Assembly: GCA_947179485.1 (NCBI GenBank)
Contig: OX359247.1
Coordinates: forward strand, 51,247,131 to 51,311,130
From: Allacma fusca
Lineage: Eukaryota; Arthropoda; Collembola; Symphypleona; Sminthuridae
Length of the DNA: 64,000 nt
Reading direction: 5' to 3'
Part shown: positions 46,482-58,553 of the stretch, one piece after another
Layout of the letters: each line of letters opens with the position of its first letter
How positions within the stretch are numbered: position 1 is the first letter of the stretch
Position numbers and translations under genes: made by a program
The notes under the pieces: model-generated
Database searches by the model: none
Told to the model about the DNA's origin: nothing
What the model saw: the letters and a program-made list of their open reading frames with translations, nothing else

Positions 46482-49400
46482 CTGAAAAAAAACCAATAAT
46501 TTCCTCAGCAAAATTGTTACCAACACAAACTTCCCCTCCAAATTACCTTAATTTTGAATCTCATCAAAATTTTTAATATCATAATGTATTTGTAGATACA
46601 CAAAATGAATAATCACTTGTAAAAATACAATTATTAGAGATCCATTTATAGAATTTTATAACACTGTAGATAGTATTTGATTTTAAAAAAATTCTAACAT
46701 TTCTGGTCTGGGAAAGAGGACTGAAAGATTCTAACTGTTCTAAACTCGGAGAATTTTTGGAGACTTTTCTGCTTCCCTGTGCCCTGATCCGGCCATATGC
46801 TTGCTATCTATGAGAAGGTCTTTAGGAGATAAAGAAAATGAAAAATGATCCGCCATCAGTTATCGTTTACTGCTGTAAATAAGACACATCCCGACGTTTT
46901 ATCGTTGTGTGAACATCAACTGGGGAGAGGGATCTAAGTCAAAGAGTTATCAAGAACTGGCATCTTTTCTTCTCAGGACCTGACACACAGCAACACTTTC
47001 TCTTCTGGAATTCCCCCTTCCCTATTTTCCCTGACTACTAAGCCCACTGACTTTCTTTTTCTCTCTTTCTCTTTCCCTCTTTCTCTCGTACACTGCTCTC
47101 TTATCGGAAGGAACAGTGGAGCAGCATTGATATGTATAACCCACGAGTCCTCTCCCATTACCAGCCATTACGTCCACATAAAATTTAATGTAGCGGCCGT
47201 TTCACAAGTTAGGTTTACTCCCGGTACGTGTACAAGGATATGTATTTGTGTGCAAAATTATTTACGTCCCTGCGTGTAGTACATACACATGCGTTACTAT
47301 TCCTATATAAAATCTGTACCTACCCCCAAGACTTGTACGGCTATAATTAAATGCAGTGTCTACTGTCCAAGTTTGAATTTAGACCAGGAATTTTGGGCAC
47401 ATGTGTATCTATACATAGGTACTTGTCCACAGCTGTAATTTTAAATCTGTGGATTCATACGGATATGAATATCAATTCACAGGTGTATACTTAAGAACCT
47501 GGTCTAATACATATGTATATATATATACCCTTGTGTATAGATATGTGATTGTATGTGCGAGAGGAATTGTACTTCTCGACATGTATATGTATGTGCATAT
47601 GTAAGTAATTATATCTGCAAATGTGTAGACTCATATGTACACGTACCTTTTTATATCTATACACAAGGCATATCAACAGAACATTTCATTTCATTCGCTC
47701 TCCGATCAAACCAAGACCAGGAACTGGAACCACTCAGGTCTCTTATTTCCCCGGCAATTCTCCCCATATGCATTCTCTCCCCGAGGTTTTTTTTTTCTTT
47801 TCATTTAGCTCTCTCCTCCTTTTATGGGGTCACGTTTCATTGAAAGATTTATGAACCCGTGGAAAATCTTAGTGTAAATCCCTTCAAGGAGGATCCTCTC
47901 TATACGTATCTACATACATATAGAGTTATATACCCAGACAAAAGCGAAGCCAACCTTCCCCAGCCAAGTTAAATAAGGAATTAAACCCTTTCTTTCCACT
48001 TTCACCATTCATCCCTATGAAGATGGTCCCAGTTCTGGGGAAGTTATGTCTGTTCAGTTCGAAGGTCCATATGCTTATTAAACAGGGATGTAGTTTCAAG
48101 ACATAACTCACTCATACTTGGTCACTCTTGTTAAGCAATATCTGTACATTCCATAGTTGAGGAATGGGGTCCGATAAATATGGCTGATCAGTTGAGAGCA
48201 ATACTGAATGCATTCAGACTGCATATAATGGAGGAGTATCTATGTATAAGTATGGACATACATATGAAGCAGTTAAGAAACATTAAACACGGAAATTTTC
48301 CCTCCAATTGGGATAAGGCACTGAAAGTGAGCATCTGCAATATTGAAGATAACTGTCAAGCTTCACAAGTCAGCATCTGCAATTCCCCAGTAAACCTTGT
48401 TAAGACATGACCCCCTACAACACATGTGATTGAAAATCGATCCCTACTGCGGAAGCGGTTTCAGAAGCTTCTTGTAAACAAAAATTTGATTCCGATGTAA
48501 AGGCTGGATTTTGAGGAATTTAGTGTCATCAATTTCGTCAGTTACTCAACACAAAATTATATTATGGTGAGGAAAGTTTTTTTTTACTCTTTTTTTTAAG
48601 ACGAGGAGATCCGGCGCCCCTTTAAATAATCTATTAAATTCATTTAAAAAATTCAGTATCTCCTAATGCGTACATTTGTAACTGTGGATACATAGATATA
48701 CATATGTATATACTGGAGGGATGGCTGATATCGGAAATGCAACTGGAAGAGGGGAAAATTGGTGCATTGACGTATCTCTCTCAAGTTTTCTTGTTTTGCT
48801 GTGCGGCTTTTGTTGTTGACCCAAATTGAAAAGTCATTTGAGTCATGGAGTATCATTGGCCTCACAATTACGCCCTGTAAATATGTACGTACATGCTCTC
48901 ATAGGGAGCCTACTTCTCATATGTACTTGTACAGTTCTATATCACTGCACTACTTGTATGTGCAAGGAAGGGAGACGGAATTGGCCGATGGGAATGAAAA
49001 CTGAATCCTATAAAAGCCTCCCTTGTCATTGTATTCTTTGTATAAATGTGGATTTACAAGGTCCCTCCGTACATTTCTCCCCCTTAGCTATAATTATTCT
49101 GGTGTAGTGGATTTTTAAGCATTTCCTCCCTCATTTTACAAACATTCCCTCAAGAATTTTATACACCAAGCCGGACCCACACCAATTAACAATTTTGACT
49201 TCAGTAGCCAAAAATGTAAAGACAAGTCAAGAAAACAACTTTTACTTTGGTTTTTTTTTTTCAAAAAACTTGTTCCTTATTTGAACAGAACAGCCTCCAG
49301 AATTTATTCTTAGAATTTATTACTACAATAATTCCAGGACAATTATTTAAGAACATAATTAAGACATACTGAAGACACTGATATTTTTTTAAATTCTATT

Positions 49401-51835
49401 TTTATAAAATAATTAGGAATTTGTAATTTGATTTGACCCTTGGAATCTTTTAGCTATGTTACTCAATGAACTTCAATTCTGAGGACAATTTACTCCAAAT
49501 TAGGGGAAACAAATACGTACGCTCAATTACTACTGTCAGTATAAGAAAAAAGAAGAAAGCATTTCAACGGAGCCTGTACACACACACTGTATATACATAC
49601 ATAGCACTGCTCCGTAACCCACATGCATAATTATATATACCGTTAGTATCAATGTGAACGTACTTATACATGTACATACATACATACATACATAAGCATA
49701 CAGGGAAAATGCAGAGCCCCAAAGCCCCAGATTGGAGAAACCGACAGAGTCTTATCTCTTGAACGAGTTCAATCACAGGACTCAATTGAGAATGTCAGCT
49801 TAATAAATTAAATTTTCAAAATCGAATTCAACATATGTTTAAGGACCAAAGTCACCTCCTATCCTTGACGGGACCATCATTTCCCCCTCACAGTAAGTCT
49901 CCTCAAATTTCATCCTCATCCAATTACCAGTCTCGATTTTTCCCAAGGACCCTTTCCCACTGTCACAAAGCCATTATCCTAACTTTCCCTCAACTTCCGC
50001 CCATATTGGCAAAAAAGAAAACACGAAACCACTGGACTTGCCTTTGAATTCCACCCTTTCATTTCGGACTTTGTATAAAAAATATAAAAAATATTTCATA
50101 GATTTAATACCATAATTTTAGTCCTCCTCGTGAGGACTAAAAGTACACTGGCGTACATATTTGGAGCAGTATAATGTAAAAGTTTTTTCTGGCCAGGAAA
50201 AACGATTGACGCTGGGATTTCCTCACGCTCCTTAAACTCTCATTCATCCATATCTACAAGAGTGTAATAAGTCTCCGACCTATGATTATAAAAGTGCAGG
50301 GAAATATTACCTACAGGTATCTGTATCTATGAAGGCCAGCTATGTATGTACGTATATAAATCCTAGAAAAGACTTTATCATCGTGAGGATAGGCTCTGGG
50401 TGATTTGAATTTGAGCCTTGGGTCCTTTGGGGAGATAAGAAGGAAGGGGGATTGAGGGAGGAATCTAATATAAAATAAAGTATTAAATTAGACGTGTAAA
50501 AGTTTGGCTGTCAGAGCGTGACAGTTAAAAGGAGAAGAGGTTGAAGAGAGAGAGAGAGAGGATAAAAGATTGGGAGAGGAGGAGGAGGAGGATGAGGAGG
50601 AGGAGGAGGTAGACAAAGCACGAGGGAAGAATTGCCTCACGGCTCTCTCGAAACAAAGATACTTTCTCCGAAGCCCCAGCCACACGTCACAATTAAGCTA
50701 CAAAAGAGGATCAATTGTGACATACACAAGTGTATACTAACATGAGCTCAAGTGTTACTTAAACTTCCTCCGGATTCTCTTTATTTCCTCGAGCAAAGCT
50801 AAACCCAGCCAAGTGATAGGGAGTGAGAGGGATAGGTATATTTATATGGAGGGAAAGCAAATGAAGAAATCTCCGCACAAATCCCACCATTTGTCTGCAA
50901 CCCACTCCTCCTGACTCCTGGAATATTAGGAGGAAATCACCGGAGGCTATTTTTCTCCTTTAGATATATCTAGATAAGGAAAGCAACGGGTAAGGAACTC
51001 CAGCCTTAGAGAGTCTACTGTAAAAAAAAATTCTAGAGAGAGAGGGAATAGATTCAGAATTATTACGTCTGGAGAGAGCTCCTTGAAATATACTGGGCTA
51101 ATAGTAAAGCGTTGCGTTCAATTGTCATCTATTGAAAAGGCTTGTTTAATATTATTGTGAATAGTATATCTATGGTTATTGTACTTGGGAAATAAATAGG
51201 ACTCAATATGGTGGAAAAGGACAGTGTGGCCTTCCTGCATTGATGGGGGAAAAAGCGTCGGGGAAGGAGACAGTGAGAGCTGAAGAAACGTCTTCTGCTC
51301 TCTCTCTCTTGAGGAATGACAAAAGATGAGGGGCAGATTCCTGTATAAGGTACGTTTTTCCATTGAGGAATGCCCGGCAGTGGTGACAGTGTGTTCCTTA
51401 CACTCACACAATTCCTTATGGATACTTTTTTTTTTGCATATATCAAAAGGACACGTGCCATGCCCTGGGAGGAGTACAAATATAATAAAATGCTCCGTGT
51501 CTATTCAAACTGACAATGAAGAGATGGAGCAAGAATAACATGTGTCTCAAGGGTCCTTCCATTCCCACAACATTTTTATTAACGCCTTCCCAGTTTTTTA
51601 TCATTTCTATAAAGTCCTCAAAATATGTACATATGTAACTCTCGCCTTCTATTCTTAATAAGGCTGTATCCTTACCTTCCAAGTATTATTACTGGGTGTT
51701 TTTATATGAACTTTGAAATTCTTATATTTTGCGTTCTTACTGTACAAGGGAAAAAGGCAAACTTGTATAAATAGGAGGGAATTTTAAAGCCCTTTCCAAA
51801 AGTAGAGGATTTTTTGTAAGGGTAGAGTTCGGCTC
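46482..51835. other. Upstream region of the large - strand gene, no exon found
   Basis: A 5' exon ending in phase 1 is needed but none is convincing. It contains pyrimidine-rich runs (47050-47100), a GAG/AGG-rich tract (50533-50620, source of a poly-Ser frame), TACATACA runs (about 49670-49700) and many short chance frames. Confidence 0.45.
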
Positions 51836-52692
51836 AAAAGTCAAGGAATTTGGAATTCGAAGTAGAACTGGTTCTTTATTTTTGGTGGAGTTGTACACGA
51901 AGTTGAACTATATGCTTGAAATGAGTGTACTTAACTTGAACTTGAATTGTCATGTTACTTGAACTCATGATTTGGATGCAAGTTTAAACTTGACAAGACC
52001 TTCACTTACATTTGGCCTCAGCTTGAATTATTATACTTGACTCTGCTTGGCCTGAACTTGAATTTACACTTGACACTAACTTGACCTGAACTTGAATTTA
52101 CACTTGACACTAACTTGACCTGAACTTGAATTTACACTTGACACTAACTTGACCTGAACTTGAATTACACTTGACTCTAACTTGACCTGAACTTGAATTA
52201 CACTTGACTCTAACTTGACCTGAACTTGAATTACACTTGACTCTAACTTGACCTGAACTTGAATTACACTTGACTCTAACTTGACCTAAACCAGAATTTA
52301 TTACACTTGACTCTAACTTGACCTAAACCTGAATTTATTACACTTAACCTTAACCTTAACTTCGCCTGAGCTTGACCTACGTATACTGGAACTTGACCTT
52401 CACACATATTTACTGCTAATAAGTACACACTTGAACTTGCACTGCACTTCAAAGTTACAATACCGTTACTTGACCCTTACTATACTTGACCCTGACCCAC
52501 ACTTTTCAAGTCGAGGTCCCCAGCGTATTTCGGCGTAGCTTTCGTATTCGAATCTGCACAAATCCAACCCATACATATTAAAATTAAGCACTCCAGTGAA
52601 TAATTTGGTACTTGTACTTGACCCAAGCTAGAACCTAAATCCTTGGGAATGTGACCCTAAGTCAGTGAAATCCTTAAACTTGAACACAGCTC
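51836..52692 (+). repeat. Array of about 33-bp units, CTTGACCTGAACTTGAA type
   Basis: Ordered copies of ACTTGACCTGAACTTGAATT plus an ACACTTGACTCTA spacer lie at 52040-52330, with looser likeness on both sides. The block ends CTTGAACACAGCTCTGTC at 52674-52692, the complement of CAGAGCTGTGTTCAAG. Adjacent units are almost identical, so the array is young. Confidence 0.9.
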
Positions 52693-53289
52693 TGTCTTTT
52701 CCCTGATGAGAAGAATGTGTGGAAATAATGTGGGACCTTATTAAAAAATTAAATTGCCCTTTTGCTAGTACTTTGGGCGCCGTTGGATTTTTACGCCTTT
52801 CAGAAAATATCAAGTTGTGCTCAAGACTTGACGGGGGATTCCAAATTCCTTCCCTTCATGCTTAAATACATTAACTTGCGTGTACATGTGTAAATATAAG
52901 GCCCCATAAAATTTGGCGAGAACGAGCATCACTGGAAGTAAAAACCCCAGCAGAAGTTTCTATACGTGCACAATATTTTGTGCCATAAATTTTAATTAAA
53001 ACCTCCGAGATATTCACTGCAGAGAGTCATATGGAAATACGTATTTAAATTCTTTCCAAAAAGCAATAAAATATATCAAGTTTTGGCCAGCCCTTACACC
53101 AAGCAATTCTTTCAAATAAAAAAATACTTTTTAAAGGAATGCTGCGAAATTGCGTTTGCATCCCTCCACAACGGTAGTAGTAAGAAAATAATAATTACAC
53201 AAGTTTCCTTCGCATTACCAGTTAACCAGAATTCTTCTCGCTCCGAATTAAAAGCTCGTATTTTCTTGTTGTAGAAAAATTCAATTGCA
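52693..53289. other. Spacer between arrays
   Basis: AT-rich; no coding or repeat signal recognised. Confidence 0.4.
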
Positions 53290-53595
53290 GACTAAGTTCC
53301 AGTGAAAATCAAGTAAAGGTCAAGTTAAGGTGAAGGTCAAATAAAGGTCAAGTTCAGGTGAAGGTCAAATAAAGGTCAAGTTCAGGTGAAGGTCAAATAA
53401 AGGTCAAGTTCAGGTGAAGGTCAAATAAAGGTCAAGTTCAGAAGAAGGTCAAATAAAGGTCAAGTTCAGGTGAAGGTCAAATAAAGGTCACGTTCAGGTG
53501 AAGGTCAAATAAAGGTCACGTTCAGGTGAAGGTCAAACAAAGGTCAAGTTCAAGTAAGATAAAATAAGCATCAGTTCAAGTAGAGCTCCCATTAT
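53290..53595 (+). repeat. Array of about 28-bp units with AGGTCA motifs
   Basis: About nine copies of AAAGGTCAAGTTCAGGTGAA plus GGTCAAAT run head to tail, ending at CAAGTAGAGCTCCC. Every unit has two AGGTCA motifs and one AGGTGA. Confidence 0.9.
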
Positions 53596-54221
53596 TTCTC
53601 AATTAGTTCAATATTTAAAGGTCAGAACAAGCGTGAGGTCAATTCTTTGAAGTTCTCACTAGAAATTTCAAGTACCAGCCAAGTTTCACGTCTGTAGTTT
53701 GTTGAATGTCAAGGGCAAAGTTTTGTATTAAAGATAAAGTGTAGACGTGGCATTGACGAATGTGCAGTTATAAAAAACTGACCGCCCCTATAATCATATT
53801 TAGGGATAATAAATTGCTACGGGAGTCGTAAGGAGTGAGGGAAAATAATAACGGGATGATAAGAATTGGTGTAGGAAGACGGAAGACTATTAGGCTATAA
53901 TGAGCGGGAGAAGATGGTGAGTGAAAGGTAGCCAACAATAAGAACCAAAACGTGCTTTCGCTAGACTTGCCCCAATGACTTGTTCGTAGGAAAACATTTG
54001 ATGGGTTATAAAAACTACAGGAAGTGGGCTGTTGGGCAATAATGAGAGGAAAATGAGAAACCATCTATCTCCCTCATCATCATCATATTTGACAGATCTG
54101 AACTTACACCAATCCTTCAGTATTCCTGCACGAAAATTCTCTCCAGAATTTACCTCTCTACTCTGAACAAGTTCTTGGACATGGAAAAGCACTAGAAACA
54201 TTACGATTCATACATGACAGA
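53596..54221. other. Spacer between arrays
   Basis: Two overlapping - strand frames of about 100 codons (53768-54201) look like chance; nothing else seen. Confidence 0.4.
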
Positions 54222-54985
54222 GCTGCGAGCGGAACAAGTATTTCAAAGATTGGAAAATATGACCCTGATTTGGCGTGTCACGTTCAGTATTACATTGCAT
54301 GTATTCAGGCTTCACTTAACCTCAGCTCTATATAAAATTGACCTCATATCACCTGTAGATACTTAAACTTGACTCGAATTAGGCTTAAACTTGACAAGAT
54401 ATTGCAGTACCTAAAATTGACTTAAATCTGATTATACGAGGGCTTAGACTAGACTGAAACAAGACTTAACCTCAATAGATCTACACTTGAACTGTATCCA
54501 CACGTGACCTCATCGGACCTGAACTTGACCCAACTGGACCTAAACTTGACCTCACTAACCCTGCACTAGACCTAAACTTGATCTCATCCGACCTGAACTT
54601 GACCCCACTAGACCTAAACTTGACCTCACTAGACCTGCAATAGATCTAAACTTGACCTCACGAAACCTGCGCTAGATCTAAACTTGACCTCACTAGACCT
54701 GCAATAGATCTAAACTTGACCTCACGAGACCTGCACTAGATCTACACTTTACATGCACTAGATCTACATTTGACCTGCACTTGATCTGCAGTAGATCTAC
54801 ATTTGACCTGCACTTGATCTGCAGTAGATCTACATTTGACCTGCACTTGACCTACACTAGATCTACTCTTGACGTGAATTGGATTCAAAGCAGACTAAAA
54901 TTGTAACACATTTTTCTTAAGAATTCTTCATCCTACTTTACTTGTAATTACGCTTGAACTAACTTGAACTTTGTTTGACCCAAAT
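54222..54985 (+). repeat. Array of CTTGACCTCACTAGACCTG-type units
   Basis: It begins near CAGAGCTGCGAGCGG. Central copies at 54490-54860 alternate AAACTTGACCTCAC, TAGACCTGCA and ATAGATCTA in units of about 32-38 bp, with a shorter unit (CTGCACTTGATCTGCAGTAG) expanded at 54760-54850. Confidence 0.85.
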
Positions 54986-56929
54986 CAACACTAAATCAAG
55001 TTGACCTAACAATAAGTTTACCAACGTTGCAACATTTGATTATCATAGGACGGAAAACTTTAACTGAAACCTAACGAGAACTAGAACTCCTTTTACAAAT
55101 GAAACCCAAAAAATATCTAGCAATGAAATAAAGTAATAATTTCCAGAAAGGACACAATGGTAGTACTTCAGCTCCTGCTCATAAATTTCTTTTGAAAAAT
55201 ATCAAAAGTCGGTGGTTCCATTCAACATTTTTTTTTGTAGAGTTTGCAAAACACAGGTCTGTTGCATACACAAGTACAACAAGGCGGCCCTTGTTAGTTT
55301 TAGCCTTGTTAGCAATACGATACGATACAAAAGACCCCAAAAAAGTAAAGAAAAAAAATAAATGCAGGAAAAAAGACTACACCTTTTTTCACTCGAATCT
55401 AATATCTACGAATGATGAATGTTAGCTCAGTTTTCCCAATACGGTCTCATATTTTTTTGTCACTCTGCTACGTATATATGTACACATATACATACACATT
55501 ACCACAGGTTCTCATACATCTCTCAACTATCTTGCACAGGACACAGTATATATAAGTATAGCGATCCAGCGTCAGCTTGCTGAGTATTTGCTCAGACGCT
55601 GGAATTTCCACTGCGAATGTTCTGAGTTAACGCTATACTTCAACGCTTCGAGATGTGTGCAAAGTGCCCATAAATATTCCCTGCCCCTTATACCATTTAT
55701 TTTAGTAGGCGCATTAAATATTTTCCACTTCCCCCATTTGAGTAAATTGTAAATGGGTTTTTTTATAAAGATTTTTTCAAAATTCCCTCCACAGAAATAC
55801 ATCTTCATCACTGGCTTCAGAGGTGAGGAAGTAAATTAATCAATATATTTTTACAGAGTACCTTTTAGCACTGCTAATGCCAAGTCGTCCTATACTTTAT
55901 TATTAACGAACTTATCGTTGTGCGTCGATACAATTTTAAATTCAGCCGCCGCCCGAACGCAAGATTTAGGCATACATTGAGCCTTCCTGTGATTCAGCCT
56001 GGCAGGGCCATTAGTCCAGTTATTTATTTTATGAGGTTGTATAGCATGCAGTTCCCTATAAAAAACAATATTGAATTTCATGTGTGCACATATGCAAACC
56101 AACTTTGAATCTTGTAATTTTCCCGCAATTATTGACTCCAGTATTTAACAGTCCCAGGAATTTCAGTAGGGTCCTTTAATGGTTATCACATTCAAGGATG
56201 TCTATCTTGAGCTTGAATTATTATATACCACGTGACTACTGTTCAATAAAAGAATCTCCAAAAATTATAGCAATAGTTCTGCATCATAATGTTAAGTATA
56301 TTTTGATTATTTGGCCTTCTTCTAACAAGCCAATGAGCTGGCACCGCTTCTCTTAAACCTGTCAGATTGAGACACTTGGTATAAATGGTAAGAGTTCGGG
56401 ACACTGGATTGGATTCCAAGGGGTAATCCATTTGTCCCAGAAATCGGCTGGGAATGAGATGGGACAAAGACTTCAAGAATAAAATAATTATCGTGGTTCT
56501 CCAAAATAGAGCTCCGCACAGGTTCTACTTAAATTTCAAGTCCGAGTTCAAATAACTATGCCCATACAATTTGACACGTGAGTAATTTTGTGCCCAGTAT
56601 CAGGCCAAGTATTCGGAGCGAAGATTTTCGTTACAGCAAACTCGAGATAAATTAATTGTAAAAGAAAGAGCGTTGAATAAATATGGTATAAAATTCAAAC
56701 AGAAGCTTGTTACTTTAAAACGCCAGCGATATCGTCAAAAAACATTTTTTGAGCAAGATAGAATTTTAATTTTTACTTTTTGAGTCCAATAATTTTTAGA
56801 ACCTTCAATTTAATTCTGAACCCCGGACCCAAATCAACTTGAACTAGCACACACTGCAAATACAAAGATGAAGAAAGCCCCCTTTTATTTAAAAACTTTC
56901 CCAGCTTCCACCATAGATGGGCGGTTTTG

Positions 56930-57085
56930 TCTCCCTCTGCCTCTTTGTGTGAGGGATGGAATATAGCCTGCTCGCACTCTCCCTCGTCATCAATCGAGCG
57001 ACACTTTACTGGTTGTCCTCGTCCTCGCCCTCGTGAGGGGCTACTTTTAAAATACACCCCTCTCCCTCGCACTCATGAGGGCCCT
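56930..57085. repeat. CCCTCGTGAGGG cluster, one arm of an inverted pair
   Basis: It contains TCCTCGTCCTCGCCCTCGTG and CTCGCACTCATGAGGGCCCT. The complement of 58000-58185 carries near copies (CCCTCGTCCTCGCCCTCAC and GCGCCCTCATGAACGTGAGG), so the two clusters face each other about 0.9 kb apart. Confidence 0.6.
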
Positions 57086-57999
57086 CGTTATTTTATATTA
57101 CACCTAAATAACCCCCCTACAATTTCCTACAATACCTGTGCCTTCAAACAACTTTTTCGCGGACACTTGGTTAAAATATGACAACTTCAATATGTGTCGA
57201 CATTCCCCCAGTTCTGAACGTACGGAAGTTTTGGATAGCTTAGAATGTTTAAAAAATTTCCTACAACCTAGCGTTCAAAACAAATTTAAAAAACATTGTT
57301 GTTGAAATAAACTAGTGTATTCAAAATAGTGCCCTTTAATGGTACAGGTTTTACCCAGGTATTTGGGTACAGGTACAAATTAGGTTTCGTGGGTGACATA
57401 ATTGTAAAAAGTATAAAAACTTGCAAAAATTACAATGTTTTTTCGATTTTGTCCTGAAAATAACGTAAAAAACAAGTTTAAAATTCTAATTCATCTGTAA
57501 AAATGCCTATCTTCCTTATATTTTAATTGTCGGCAAAATGGAACACTTTCAGTAGTGAAACTACAATATTTTGTTATAAAAGACATTTTTGTTGGTCTTT
57601 GACAATAATTCTTTATAATCGATTCAGTAGCTCAGAAAATGACTATTATTGATCAAAGCTGTTTTCTACGTCTCTGGTTAATAAAGATTAGTCACAAATA
57701 GGTTCCATAACCTCAGACCAGTAATATTCAATAGTAGGGTCTGAAAACAGCATTAATCAAATATAAAGCCCAAGTGCCCTTGTTTACAAATGACCATGTC
57801 ACGCGGACATCCTAAAATGAATTTGTTTTCTGGAGTTTAATGAGAAATTTTGACCTAAACAAGAGGACTTTTTACTTTTAAAAATTAAAACTGAGATTTT
57901 TGTGCAGGGCCATAAACCATGCACCTAAGACGTTATAAAGTTGGTCTTGCCACAGAACAATATATGCATGATTTTCGCATAACGATTAAGGTAAGGGAA

Positions 58000-58185
58000 G
58001 GTCATGAGGGCTTACATGTGTACTCTGCCTCCCCCTCTTTCGTTCACATCCTATTCATACGTCCTCTCCCTCACGTTCATGAGGGCGCCTAAAATCAACG
58101 TGTACTTGCCATCACCCTCGCATTTTGTGAGGGCGAGGACGAGGGAGAGGGCGAGGCATCCCTCAATCCCTCGTGAGGGTGCCCA
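58000..58185. repeat. CCCTCGTGAGGG cluster, opposite arm
   Basis: It contains CCCTCACGTTCATGAGGGCG, GAGGGCGAGGACGAGGGAGA and TCCCTCGTGAGGGTGCC. These are short palindromes in their own right and an inverted partner of 56930-57085. Confidence 0.6.
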
Positions 58186-58504
58186 TGTATGGCTTCCACC
58201 ATGCAGTTTGATTATCCGAAATTATCACGAACCCCCGAAAATTACACCTTACTGCTACGGGGCTGAGGTTCCAGCTGATTGCATGTTTTCTATAGAAACA
58301 GATTTTCTCCCAGAAGACAATGCTAAGAAAAACAGTTCGTGTGTCCCTAAGTCGTAGTAAGAAGAGAGTAGCTAAAAAACATAGAAGAAATGTAACGATG
58401 AGAATTAATCCCGAAAATGAATAGCTTCACTCAGCCGAATGAATTGCAAAATTATTTAACCCATTACTGAAATAATTCCAATTCAAATACGGTTTAAGTA
58501 CCGG

Positions 58505-58535
<31 letters not shown>

Positions 58536-58553
58536 ATATATATATATAACTAC
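58505..58553. repeat. T27 tract followed by TA units
   Basis: A homopolymer of 27 T is followed by AAATATATATATATATAA. Read on the - strand it could be an A-rich tail of a retroposed sequence, but no body is recognised next to it. Confidence 0.8.

Noticed and set aside
50488-50685. Poly-Ser frame on the - strand
   Set aside because: It is made by a GAG/AGG-rich tract.
53768-54201. Two overlapping - strand frames of about 100 codons
   Set aside because: They overlap in different frames and show no domain; neither has gene context.
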